From Nostoc commune NIES-4072 (GTDB lineage: Bacteria; Cyanobacteriota; Cyanobacteriia; Cyanobacteriales; Nostocaceae): a DNA stretch of 64,000 nucleotides. The stretch spans positions 4,442,513 through 4,506,512 of the forward strand of contig NZ_BDUD01000001.1 of NCBI RefSeq assembly GCF_003113895.1, read 5' to 3'. Of the stretch, positions 36,559-45,042 are shown piece after piece. Under the pieces are notes generated by a model. The model had not been told where the DNA came from, ran no database searches, and saw nothing but the letters and a program-made list of their open reading frames with translations. Numbering within the stretch: position 1 is the stretch's first letter; every line of letters starts with the position of its first letter. The translations under genes were made by a program, and so were the position numbers.

Positions 36559-37026
36559 TTAGACTGAGATCCGATTTTGATTCTGTGGATATATTTGTTC
36601 ATCATATTCCGATTCATCAGTTATCCATTCGTCAACTAATCCTATTACTTTTTCTAAGGTATCATCCACTTTTGCTTCCGATTCAGAAAATTGGGCAAGT
36701 TGATTTTGCCTCAATTCTCGTAACCAGATTGGCAAGGGATTTGTTGCATTTGTTCTTGGTGTGTTTATGGTTGCAAGTGCCGCAAGGATGTCTACGTTGT
36801 TATTCTGATTACCAATGAATGTAAATCTACTAAAACTCCCATAATATGTAGTACTCTCAGGGATCTGAACCTTACGCCAACGAAACAAAGGTGGTTGACC
36901 TTTGCTCAATGGCAACCATTGTCCCTCAATCAAGGCATCGACTCTTGCCCTAACTGCTAGTAATTCTGCGGAAGAAAGGGTATCCAATTGCTGCATAATT
37001 ACATCTAGCTGTAAAGTTTTGGGCAT
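36559..37026 (-). CDS. Putative antitoxin partner of the broken PIN gene
   Basis: 155 residues. An N-terminal helical region (QLDVIMQQLDTLSSAELLAV) resembles leading segments of cyanobacterial antitoxins. The middle is low in motifs and the C-terminus is acidic. It ends 8 bases before the PIN start on the same strand, the usual antitoxin-first order. Function is by context only. Confidence 0.6.
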   Translation of the reverse strand: MPKTLQLDVIMQQLDTLSSAELLAVRARVDALIEGQWLPLSKGQPPLFRWRKVQIPESTTYYGSFSRFTFIGNQNNNVDILAALATINTPRTNATNPLPIWLRELRQNQLAQFSESEAKVDDTLEKVIGLVDEWITDESEYDEQIYPQNQNRISV

Positions 37027-37108
37027 AGTTTATTTAGGGGTAAACTTCTCTTTTAATTCTATGCTATCTGGGTTTTGGATTGTCTATTTGCCGTGAAAAT
37101 TCGGATTC

Positions 37109-37933
37109 CTATTCCTTATGCTCCATTACTATTTCTCGCATTCCCCAAAAAATCAAATTTTGTTCTACAATTAAGCGTGCTGCAATTTCAGGATATAAGG
37201 TTTGCAGATAGTTTAGTAATAAAGTGCGATCGCCCCCCTTAATTGCAATCCTCCCATTAGGAAATAATTGCCACCACGCCTCAATAAAATCTTTAATCCC
37301 AGCTAATATTGTATAAACCACTCCACTTTGAATAGCTTCTGTAGTATTGAGAGCAAAACGCGATGGTAGAGACGGAAAGTTTTGCATTTCTACTAATGGT
37401 AACTGCCCTGTTTGTTGACCGAGAGTTGCAAATTGCAAACCTAATCCCGGCAAAATTGCGCCTCCAACTAGACACTGATTAGCATCCGCAGCAGTAAAAG
37501 TTAGCGCTGTCCCAGCATCAATTACCAACATTGGAAAACCCCACGTTTTCCCCGCACCCCACAAAGCTAAAGCGCGGTCAATTCCTAATGTAGGATAAAC
37601 ACCTTTGAGGGATACTTGATCTAAGGTAATAACACGAGTATTTGGATAAGTTTGCCAAATAGCAGTTTGGCTGGGAACTACAGAGGCGACGAGAAGGGGA
37701 GGGGGAGATAAGGGAGATGGGGGGGATGAGGAAGTATTTTCTCTGCTAATTTTCTGATGGGGTGGAGAAATTGCCAGTAGTAAATGATCCAGGGTTTGAC
37801 ATTTAGCTAACTGTTGTATGACAGACTCAGCTAAATAGTGCGTATTCCAAGCTGAGTAAAGCTTTTTGCCAATAAATAACGCCCAATGTAGCCGAGAGTT
37901 CCCAATTTCCAAAGCTAGCCAAATTTTCCCCAT
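37109..37933 (-). CDS. coaX: Type III pantothenate kinase
   Basis: 274 residues from ATG 37933; in-frame ATG and GTG codons upstream lie in a G-rich repeat and are less likely. Motifs of the ASKHA fold: EIGNSRLHW at about 8-16, [10 protein letters not shown] in the middle and [11 protein letters not shown]. It phosphorylates pantothenate, the first step of CoA synthesis, with the K+-dependent type III mechanism. An unusual Ser/Pro-rich segment ([12 protein letters not shown]) is encoded by an in-frame G/A-rich repeat at 37690-37731. Confidence 0.92.
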   Translation of the reverse strand: MGKIWLALEIGNSRLHWALFIGKKLYSAWNTHYLAESVIQQLAKCQTLDHLLLAISPPHQKISRENTSSSPPSPLSPPPLLVASVVPSQTAIWQTYPNTRVITLDQVSLKGVYPTLGIDRALALWGAGKTWGFPMLVIDAGTALTFTAADANQCLVGGAILPGLGLQFATLGQQTGQLPLVEMQNFPSLPSRFALNTTEAIQSGVVYTILAGIKDFIEAWWQLFPNGRIAIKGGDRTLLLNYLQTLYPEIAARLIVEQNLIFWGMREIVMEHKE

Positions 37934-38088
37934 CTCCCTCATCTTCCTTATCCCCCTCATCCCCGTCGGGGGTTTCACACTTTTAACTTTTTTAAGTCAG
38001 TTATATGTTTTTTAATAAAAATTAACATTCATCCCGTGTCACAATAAAACAAGAGGAACAAATACTCATTGTGTCAAGGAGGGGAGTT

Positions 38089-39813
38089 ATGGTAGCACTC
38101 ACCGAAAAAACAGAAAAACGGCTCACCATACAGACAGTGGAAATCGCTCAAGAGACGACGGCTATTCGCTCTCTGGATTGGGATCGCGATCGCTTCGATA
38201 TTGAGTTTGGTCTGCAAAATGGTACCACCTACAACTCGTTTCTCATCCGTGGGGAGCAGACTGCCTTAGTTGATACCTCCCACGAAAAGTTTCGTCAACT
38301 ATACTTCAATACGCTCACCGGACTAATCAAGCCAACAGAGATTGATTATTTGATTATCAGCCACACCGAGCCAGACCATAGCGGTTTAGTTAAAGATTTG
38401 CTGCTTATGGCTCCGGAAATAACCGTTGTCGGTTCTAAAGTCGCGATTCAGTTTCTTGAAGATTTCGTACATCAGCCATTCAAACGGCGGATTGTGAAAA
38501 ATGGCGATCGCTTAGATTTGGGCAATGGTCATGAATTTGAATTCGTGATTGCTCCAAATTTACACTGGCCCGATACCATTTTCAGCTTCGACCACAAAAC
38601 CAAAATTCTCTATACCTGCGATGCCTTTGGGTTGCACTATTGCTCAGATAGCACCTTTGATGAAGACTTGGCAGCTATCGAAGAAGACTTTCATTACTAC
38701 TACGATTGCTTAATGGGGCCGAATGCCCGCTCAGTTTTATCTGCCCTGAAACGAATGGGTGAACTGAAAACCATTGACATGATTGCCACAGGACACGGGC
38801 CATTATTATCTCACAATGTTGAGGAACTAGTGGGACGTTACCGCACTTGGAGCCAAACGCAAGCCAAGCCAGAAACGGTAGTTGGAATATTTTACGTTTC
38901 CGAATACGGATATAGCGATCGCCTCGCGCAAGCAATTGCCAACGGTATCGGCAAAACTGGTGTTGCCGTGGAAATTGTCGATTTGGGATCTGAAGTCGAT
39001 TTACAAGAACTGCGGGAGCTAGTTAGCCGATGTGCTGGGCTAATCGTTGGTTTACCTCCAGCTTCTGGCGCTGCGAGCATTCAAGCTGCACTCAGCACAG
39101 TTTTAGGATCTGCCAAAGAAAAACAAGCTATCGGCGTATTTGAAACCGGTGGTGGCGATGATGAGCCAATAGATCCTTTGCTGAGTAAATTCCGCAATTT
39201 GGGTTTGACAACAGTTTTTCCAGCAATTCGGATTAAACAAACGCCTACAGAAAATACCTACAAGCTGTGTGAAGAAGCGGGTACTGACTTAGCTCAATGG
39301 GTAACACGCGATCGCAGCATCAAAGCTATGAAATCCCTTGGTGCTGACTTAGATAAAGCATTAGGTAGAATTAGCGGCGGATTATATATTATTACTGCCA
39401 AAAAAGGCGATGTATCCAGTGCCATGTTAGCCTCCTGGGTTGCTCAAGCCAGCTTCAAACCATTGGGATTCTCCATTGCAGTAGCCAAAGATCGGGCGAT
39501 TGAATCACTCATGCAAGTAGGCGATCGCTTTGTTCTCAATGTCTTAGAAGAAGGCAATTTCCAACCACTAATGAAGCACTTTTTGAAACGGTTTGCCCCT
39601 GGCGCCGATCGCTTTCAAGGAGTGAGAACTCAGCCAGCCGAAAATGGTGCGCCTATTCTTAATGACGCCCTTGCCTACATGGAGTGCGAAGTTATCAGTA
39701 GAATGGATTGTGGCGACCATTGGGCAGTATACAGCACCGTCTATGCCGGACGAGTTTCTAAGCCAGATGCTTTAACTGCTGTGCATCACCGCAAAGTTGG
39801 AAACCACTATTAG
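38089..39813 (+). CDS. flv3: Flavodiiron protein with complete diiron ligands (Flv3 type)
   Basis: 574 residues from ATG 38089, with AAGGAGGGG eight bases upstream. Metallo-beta-lactamase-like domain with the ligand motif HxExDH at 92-97 intact, flavodoxin domain (about 250-400, starting near VGIFYVSEYGYSDR), and a C-terminal flavin-reductase domain (about 425-574, SSAMLASWVAQASF), the cyanobacterial class C layout. It reduces O2 to water with NAD(P)H-derived electrons. Directly followed by the Flv1-type gene. The adjacent order is also that of the heterocyst flv3B-flv1B pair, so which paralogue this is remains open. Confidence 0.9.
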   Translation: MVALTEKTEKRLTIQTVEIAQETTAIRSLDWDRDRFDIEFGLQNGTTYNSFLIRGEQTALVDTSHEKFRQLYFNTLTGLIKPTEIDYLIISHTEPDHSGLVKDLLLMAPEITVVGSKVAIQFLEDFVHQPFKRRIVKNGDRLDLGNGHEFEFVIAPNLHWPDTIFSFDHKTKILYTCDAFGLHYCSDSTFDEDLAAIEEDFHYYYDCLMGPNARSVLSALKRMGELKTIDMIATGHGPLLSHNVEELVGRYRTWSQTQAKPETVVGIFYVSEYGYSDRLAQAIANGIGKTGVAVEIVDLGSEVDLQELRELVSRCAGLIVGLPPASGAASIQAALSTVLGSAKEKQAIGVFETGGGDDEPIDPLLSKFRNLGLTTVFPAIRIKQTPTENTYKLCEEAGTDLAQWVTRDRSIKAMKSLGADLDKALGRISGGLYIITAKKGDVSSAMLASWVAQASFKPLGFSIAVAKDRAIESLMQVGDRFVLNVLEEGNFQPLMKHFLKRFAPGADRFQGVRTQPAENGAPILNDALAYMECEVISRMDCGDHWAVYSTVYAGRVSKPDALTAVHHRKVGNHY

Positions 39814-39814
39814 G

Positions 39815-39960
39815 GACTAGGGATTGGGGAATAGGGACTAGGGACTGGGAAAAAGTTTTCAAATACCCAATCTCAATAATCCCTATTGCCCCTTATACCG
39901 TTTAGTGGTAACTAGTTCTACAGCACCCGATCACCAGTACCCAATCCCCAATCCCCAATA
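39815..39960. repeat. GGGACTA and CCCAATC repeats between flv genes
   Basis: G-rich units (39815-39850) face C-rich CCCAATC units (39935-39958). They are partly complementary and could form a hairpin in the flv3-flv1 transcript. Confidence 0.8.
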
Positions 39961-39965
39961 AAGCC

Positions 39966-41678
39966 ATGTCAAAAAATAAACCCCGTGATGTTCAAGTTTA
40001 TCCAATAGCTACAGATACAAGAATACTGCGATCGCGCAGTTGGTCGAGGCTCAGGTTTGAAATTGAATATGCTCTTGCTAAGGGTACAACTGCTAATTCT
40101 TATTTAATCGAAAGCGAAAAAACTGCCATTATTGATCCTCCAGGGGAAACGTTTACAGAAATTTATTTAAAAGCGTTGCAGCAGCGTTTCCATCTCGAAG
40201 ACTTAGATTATGTAATTTTGGGACATGTCAACCCTAACCGCGCTGCAACTTTAAAAGCTTTGTTGAAAATTGCCCCGCAAATCACTTTTGTTTGTTCTAA
40301 TCCCGGAGCGATTAATTTACGTGCGGCGCTGGAAAATCCAGATTTGCAAATTCTGGTGATGCGGGGCGAAGAAACCTTAGATTTAGGCAACGGACATAAT
40401 TTACAATTTATTCCCACCCCCAATCCTCGCTATGCAGATCAACTTTGCACCTACGATCCACAAACAGAAATTTTGTACTCAGATAAGTTATTTGGGGCGC
40501 ATGTTTGTGGTGATCAGGTATTTGATGAAGGCTGGGAAGTATATAACGAAGATCGGCGCTATTATTTTGATTGCCTCATGGCTCCCCACGCTCGTCAAGT
40601 TGAGACAGCGCTGGAGAAATTAGCTGATTTCCCCGTGCGAATGTATGCCACAGGACACGGCCCTTTGGTACGCTATGGCTTAATTGACCTGACCAAAGCT
40701 TATCGAGAATGGAGTCAACAGCAAACATCTGCTGACTTGACAGTAGCGTTGATTTATGCTTCAGCTTATGGGAATACGGCAACGTTAGCTCAAGCGATCG
40801 CTCGTGGAGTTACAAAAGCTGGTGTCGCTGTAGAATCGATTAACTGCGAATTTACTGAACCAGAAGAAATCCGGGCGGCTGTGGAAAAAGCCGGTGGTTT
40901 TATCATCGGTTCTCCTACCCTCGGTGGTCATGCACCCACACCCGTGCAAACAGCTTTAGGAATTGTCCTATCCACCGCTACTAACAATAAACTCGCTGGT
41001 GTTTTTGGTTCCTTTGGCTGGAGTGGGGAAGCGGTTGATTTAATTGAAGGTAAATTGAAAGATGCTGGCTATCGGTTTGGTTTTGATACCATCCGCGTAA
41101 AATTCAAACCCGACGATGCCACTTTACAATTATGTGAAGAAGCTGGAACCGATTTTGCCCAAGCCCTGAAGAAAGCTAGAAAAGTGCGATCGCAGAGTAT
41201 TCCTGCAACAACTGTAGAACAAGCAGTTGGTCGGATTGTCGGTTCTCTTTGTGTTCTCACAGCAAAAGAAGGCGATCGCTCTAGTGCCATGTTAGCCTCT
41301 TGGGTGTCTCAAGCTAGCTTTAGTCCGCCTGGTTTGACCATAGCTGTAGCTAAAGACCGCGCAGTAGAAACACTGACGCATACAGGAAACAAATTTGTCC
41401 TCAACATTCTTAAAGAAGGCAATCATTTGGGATTGATGAGGCACTTTCTCAAACCATTCGGCCCAGGACAAGACCGATTTGCTGATGTTGCCACTGAAGA
41501 AGCTGAAAATGGTTCTCCGATACTTACAAATGCCTTAGCATATCTTGAATGTTCTGTAAAAAACCGGATGGAATCTGGCGACCATTGGTTAGTTTATGCC
41601 ACTGTCGAAAATGGCAAATTGTTAGATAGTGATGGGGTGACAGCTGTGCATCATCGCAAGTCGGCAACTCATTATTAA
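39966..41678 (+). CDS. flv1: Flavodiiron protein lacking canonical diiron ligands (Flv1 type)
   Basis: 570 residues, same three domains as Flv3. The ligand motif HxExDH is replaced by HVNPNR at 87-92, so Glu, Asp and the second His are missing, as known for Flv1/Flv2-type proteins. It is expected to act together with Flv3 as a heteromer in O2 photoreduction. It starts 152 bp after flv3 on the same strand, so co-transcription is likely. Confidence 0.9.
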   Translation: MSKNKPRDVQVYPIATDTRILRSRSWSRLRFEIEYALAKGTTANSYLIESEKTAIIDPPGETFTEIYLKALQQRFHLEDLDYVILGHVNPNRAATLKALLKIAPQITFVCSNPGAINLRAALENPDLQILVMRGEETLDLGNGHNLQFIPTPNPRYADQLCTYDPQTEILYSDKLFGAHVCGDQVFDEGWEVYNEDRRYYFDCLMAPHARQVETALEKLADFPVRMYATGHGPLVRYGLIDLTKAYREWSQQQTSADLTVALIYASAYGNTATLAQAIARGVTKAGVAVESINCEFTEPEEIRAAVEKAGGFIIGSPTLGGHAPTPVQTALGIVLSTATNNKLAGVFGSFGWSGEAVDLIEGKLKDAGYRFGFDTIRVKFKPDDATLQLCEEAGTDFAQALKKARKVRSQSIPATTVEQAVGRIVGSLCVLTAKEGDRSSAMLASWVSQASFSPPGLTIAVAKDRAVETLTHTGNKFVLNILKEGNHLGLMRHFLKPFGPGQDRFADVATEEAENGSPILTNALAYLECSVKNRMESGDHWLVYATVENGKLLDSDGVTAVHHRKSATHY

Positions 41679-41993
41679 TTAGGTATTGGGGACTGGCTAT
41701 TAGGAAATTCTTACCTAGTACAGGTCGGCGGAAATAAACCGTCCATTCCAGATGAACGAAACGCTTATGTTGTATTCATTTTGGCTTTTGACTTCCGCCT
41801 TGCGGTACTAGTCTTTAGGATTTTCTACAATCCCCCCACCTGATTCTAATAATTTAAGAGCTTCAGCCTTTGACATAACAGCCGTAGCAATGAGATCAGA
41901 TCCTCCGCCCAAACGTGCAAGGATTCTGATAACTTCACCTTAGAGATGAGCAGTTTTATCAACTCTGCATAGCTAATCGGATATGATCTGGTC
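41679..41993. other. Intergenic region with repeat and a small ORF remnant
   Basis: About 315 bases. It contains the TTTTGACTTCCGCCTTGCGGTACTAG word shared with 34140. On the minus strand about 45 codons (41812-41943) read as a Gly/Leu-rich peptide ending at TAG without a convincing start; this may be a gene remnant. Confidence 0.4.
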
Positions 41994-42272
41994 ATGGAGT
42001 TCGAGTGGGATAAATCAAAAGCAGCCGCAAATTTGAAGAAGCACGGTGTCAGCTTTGAAGAAGCCAAAACTGTCTTCAGCAATTCTCTGGCAGTTATCTT
42101 TGATGATGAAGCGCACTCTATAGATGAGCAGCGAGAAATCATTATTGGTCACTCTCAACAAAATCTTTTGCTATTGATTTTTTTCACTGAGCGTTCCAAT
42201 GCTATCCGTATCATCAGCGCCCGTCTCGCTACTCGAAGGGAACGTGAAGATTATGAACGAAACGCCTTTTGA
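41994..42272 (+). CDS. brnT: BrnT-family toxin
   Basis: 92 residues. DUF497/BrnT pattern: FEWDKSKAAANLKKHGVSFEEA at the N-terminus, a central DDEAHS, and a C-terminal IRIISARLATRRERE. BrnT is a RelE-like ribonuclease toxin. The downstream BrnA overlaps by 20 bases, giving the known toxin-first order. Complete and probably functional. Confidence 0.92.
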   Translation: MEFEWDKSKAAANLKKHGVSFEEAKTVFSNSLAVIFDDEAHSIDEQREIIIGHSQQNLLLLIFFTERSNAIRIISARLATRREREDYERNAF

Positions 42273-42495
42273 AAAATCCCAAAATTCTGATGATGAGCTT
42301 CAGGCTGAGTATAGCTTTGATTATCAAAAGGCAAAGCCTAATCGCTTTGCTGCCCGTAGTGGAACGCAACAATTAACAGTTGTGGTATTAGATGAAGATG
42401 TAGCTCAGGTTTTCACCACACCAGAATCGGTCAACAAAGTGTTAAGGGCGTTGATTGAGTCAATGCCACAAGCAGCAAACGGCGAAACAGCCTAA
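42253..42495 (+). CDS. brnA: BrnA-type antitoxin
   Basis: 80 residues from ATG 42253. The middle has DYQKAKPNRFAAR and a beta strand followed by a ribbon-helix-helix-like C-terminal helix (VNKVLRALIESM). It is expected to bind BrnT and repress the promoter. Overlaps the end of brnT by 20 bases. Confidence 0.82.
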   Translation: MNETPFEKSQNSDDELQAEYSFDYQKAKPNRFAARSGTQQLTVVVLDEDVAQVFTTPESVNKVLRALIESMPQAANGETA

Positions 42496-42560
42496 AAATC
42501 CTGTTGCATCGGGCGGTTGTAAGCCATCTTATCGAAAGCATAATCAACTCCAGCAAGTAG

Positions 42561-42944
42561 ATGAAAGCAAACTATTTAGAGGAATCGCTTTTCCGTGAGT
42601 TAGAAGAGCGTTTGCTTCAACCGGATGTACGAAAGTCAGCTAAAGATGTCATGGACTTACTTGCTGACGAGTTCATTGAATTCGGAAGCTCAGGGCGTGT
42701 TTTCGATAAACAGCAAATTATCAACAGCTTGCAGAATGAACGCATCGAACCCCTGACGCAAAGATCGATAACAGAATTTAAAACCTTAGTTTTGGCAACA
42801 GGGGTTGTTTTAGTAACTTACCGTGTAGTCAAATATATATCTGACGAACAGCCTGTTCATTCGCTCCGAAGTTCCATCTGGAAATTGACCAATGCTCGAT
42901 GGAAAATGGTTTTTCATCAGGGCACTCTGCTTAGAGAATCATAG
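42561..42944 (+). CDS. NTF2-like DUF4440 protein
   Basis: 127 residues. Single NTF2/SnoaL-like domain: a long first helix (ESLFRELEERLLQPDVRKS) then DLLADEFIEFGSSGRVFDKQ and a C-terminal WKLTNARWKMVFHQGT strand pair, the DUF4440 pattern. Such proteins bind small ligands or act as enzymes; no specific role is predictable. Confidence 0.85.
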   Translation: MKANYLEESLFRELEERLLQPDVRKSAKDVMDLLADEFIEFGSSGRVFDKQQIINSLQNERIEPLTQRSITEFKTLVLATGVVLVTYRVVKYISDEQPVHSLRSSIWKLTNARWKMVFHQGTLLRES

Positions 42945-42977
42945 GCGCGGCATAACAAGCAACTGTCAGTTTTGCAT

Positions 42978-43012
42978 AAAAAAGGCTCAAGCATTTCTGC
43001 CTGAGCCTTTTC
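42978..43012. terminator. Bidirectional Rho-independent terminator
   Basis: AAAAGGCTCA pairs with TGAGCCTTTT around a 12-base loop. It separates the converging DUF4440 and RRM genes and has A/T runs on both sides. Confidence 0.88.
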
Positions 43013-43045
43013 TAAATTCAACTAAATGACTTTCGCCTATCTAGT

Positions 43046-43369
43046 TTAGTAGCGACCACCACCACCACCACGGTTATAGCCGCCGCCACCACCACGATTA
43101 CCACCACCGAAGGAACCACCTCGGTCTTCTCTGGGCTTCGCCTTATTCACTTTAAGGTCACGACCCAGCCATTCAGCACCATCGAGCGCTTCAATAGCTT
43201 TGGTTTCTTCATCTTCTGAACTCATTTCTACGAAAGCAAAGCCGCGTAAACGACCTGTTTCACGGTCAGTAGGTAGCTGAACACGCTTTACAGCACCATA
43301 TTCTGCAAATACAGCACTCAGCGCATCTTGTGTAACTTCATAGGAGAGGTTACCAACGTAAATTGACAT
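43046..43369 (-). CDS. Glycine-rich RRM RNA-binding protein
   Basis: 107 residues. One RRM with RNP2 IYVGNL at 3-8 and RNP1 RGFAFVEM at 42-49, then a Gly/Arg-rich tail (about 82-107). Typical of the cyanobacterial Rbp family, many of which are cold-induced and some of which help to localise mRNAs at thylakoids. GGAG precedes ATG 43369 by about six bases. Single gene, ending at a strong terminator. Confidence 0.93.
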   Translation of the reverse strand: MSIYVGNLSYEVTQDALSAVFAEYGAVKRVQLPTDRETGRLRGFAFVEMSSEDEETKAIEALDGAEWLGRDLKVNKAKPREDRGGSFGGGNRGGGGGYNRGGGGGRY

Positions 43370-43554
43370 TAAATGTCTCCAAAATCATAAGTTTGTAGAG
43401 ATTTAGATTTCGGAGAGAAGTCTGTAATACCAAAAGGGAAAAGCCTGTCAATACTAAAAACAAACACTGTCGCCGAATTAATTCTCATTTCACTTCCCAT
43501 GATGACATAGCAATTAACTTTCTGGGGGAAATTTTCAAAACTGTTATAAAAAGT

Positions 43555-43864
43555 TATATAGGAATCCGGTTTGATTTATGAAAATATCCGTAGGATGTGT
43601 TAGCGACAGCGTAACGCATCAAACCCTTGATAATAGTGCGTTACGAACTCCGTTCTAACACACTCTACAACACCTAATTTCGTTCAAAAATCAAATAGTA
43701 ATCCTATATATAGGAATCCGGTTTGATTTCTGAAAATATACGTAGGATGTGTTAGCACGGAGAGTACGGCATCAAACTCGTGTTCATAGTGCGTTACGAA
43801 CTCCGTTCTAACACACTCTACAATACTTAATTTCGTTCAAAAATCAAATAGTAATCCTATATAG
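43555..43864. mobile_element. Two MITE-like elements in tandem
   Basis: Two copies of a unit of about 155 bp, 43555-43712 and 43705-43864, share the central boundary. Ends are TATATAGGAATCCGGTTTGATTT-like and its near inverted form. Internal blocks GTAGGATGTGTTAGC and GTGCGTTACGAACTCC are conserved between copies. Confidence 0.88.
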
Positions 43865-43924
43865 CAGTTCGTTTTGATTTTTGAAAGTATTTGCGTAGAT
43901 AGGGAGTGGGGAGTAGGGAAGAAA

Positions 43925-44464
43925 CTAATCTATTCTATTTTCTAAATATTGCCCAATCATCAACTGCTCACCAGCACGAGAGATGATCGTCTGTCTGGTG
44001 CGGTATTTGCTGCCAATTAGCTTTAACTCTTCTTCAAACACTGAGCCGTTGTATTCAGTTCGCAAACACAGTGTTTTTGGGTTGGAGAAATAATACTGGG
44101 CGGTGACTGGTTTGGATATGGCAAAACCGCGATCGCGATACAAAATGTTTCCCATTACCCCGAATATTGTTGAACCTTGCGATTCTTTCTTTGTCTTTAG
44201 CACATCTGTACTTTCCCATACAACTGCTGCACCACAGATTAAACTACCTGCATCAGACAACTCGTGCATCTGAGCTAGCTTTTGCAATTCATCACAGCCC
44301 TGCTCTAAAAAATTGATCGTAACGATACTTTCAATCTCCTTAGTTTCTCCCGCCGGTAGGGTGTAGTAGCGTCGTTGCGATCGCCATTTCCCTGCTGATT
44401 CCTGGAAAAATTCGGAAATCTGGGATTCATCGGTGGTTTGTACAATTCTCAGCAATGATGTCAC
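43925..44464 (-). CDS. CpcS/CpeS-family phycobiliprotein bilin lyase
   Basis: 179 residues with a GTG start at 44464, supported by GAGGAAGG upstream. Lipocalin-like family pattern: FFQESAGKWRSQRRYYTL near residue 19-36, WESTD in the middle, and a C-terminal RTRQTIISRAGEQLMIGQYLE. These lyases attach phycocyanobilin or phycoerythrobilin to Cys of phycobiliprotein subunits. CpcS1, CpcU and CpeS cannot be told apart here. No phycobiliprotein gene is adjacent. Confidence 0.88.
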   Translation of the reverse strand: MTSLLRIVQTTDESQISEFFQESAGKWRSQRRYYTLPAGETKEIESIVTINFLEQGCDELQKLAQMHELSDAGSLICGAAVVWESTDVLKTKKESQGSTIFGVMGNILYRDRGFAISKPVTAQYYFSNPKTLCLRTEYNGSVFEEELKLIGSKYRTRQTIISRAGEQLMIGQYLENRID

Positions 44465-45042
44465 GCCTTACCTTCCTCACCTAATGCAAATATATTTCTG
44501 GCAAAAAAGTTCATTCTTGCTGTTGTTGCTATGGTACTTATCGCCCTGTTCTTGCCATATTACGCAAGGGGGGTAAGAAAAATAGTCTCTTCCAATACAT
44601 TATAAACTTAAAAAAGCAATAAATATTTATTATTCTTAATAAAATAAATTATAATATAAGTACAATTACTTATGCCAAATAAAAATGAATATGTAAAAAC
44701 AAGGGTAATTATTGTAATACTGCCTATGTTAGGATGTGCGGCAAAAAGTTTCATATCTTTAGAAAAAGCCCAGGTTTCTCCTATAGGTAGATTTCAGAAA
44801 ACTAACAAATATTTATACTTTGTTTATAATTTATTATCTGCAAGAAGATTTTCTACCTCTGCGTAAGAAGTAGAGCGGTGAGAAGTGTTGGATTTTTATG
44901 GGAAAACAGTAACTTCTGCTACAGAAAATTACTGTTAGACAGCTTATGAATTCTCACCGTTTTTCGTTAATGATATCTCTGACAATTACTTAGTAAAACA
45001 CGGCCGTTTAACCCCAAAAGCTCCCCAATAAGAGAAAAATAA
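44465..45042. other. Intergenic region upstream of the RND efflux genes
   Basis: About 580 AT-rich bases. A 64-codon frame at 44672-44866 has no family features. It probably holds promoters for both flanking genes. Confidence 0.4.

Noticed and set aside
41812..41943. Gly/Leu-rich minus-strand frame ending before the flv1 side
   Set aside because: Lacks a credible start and any recognised domain. It is at most a remnant.
44672..44866. 64-codon open frame upstream of the RND adaptor
   Set aside because: No family features, no clear ribosome-binding site, and AT-rich composition like the surrounding non-coding DNA.
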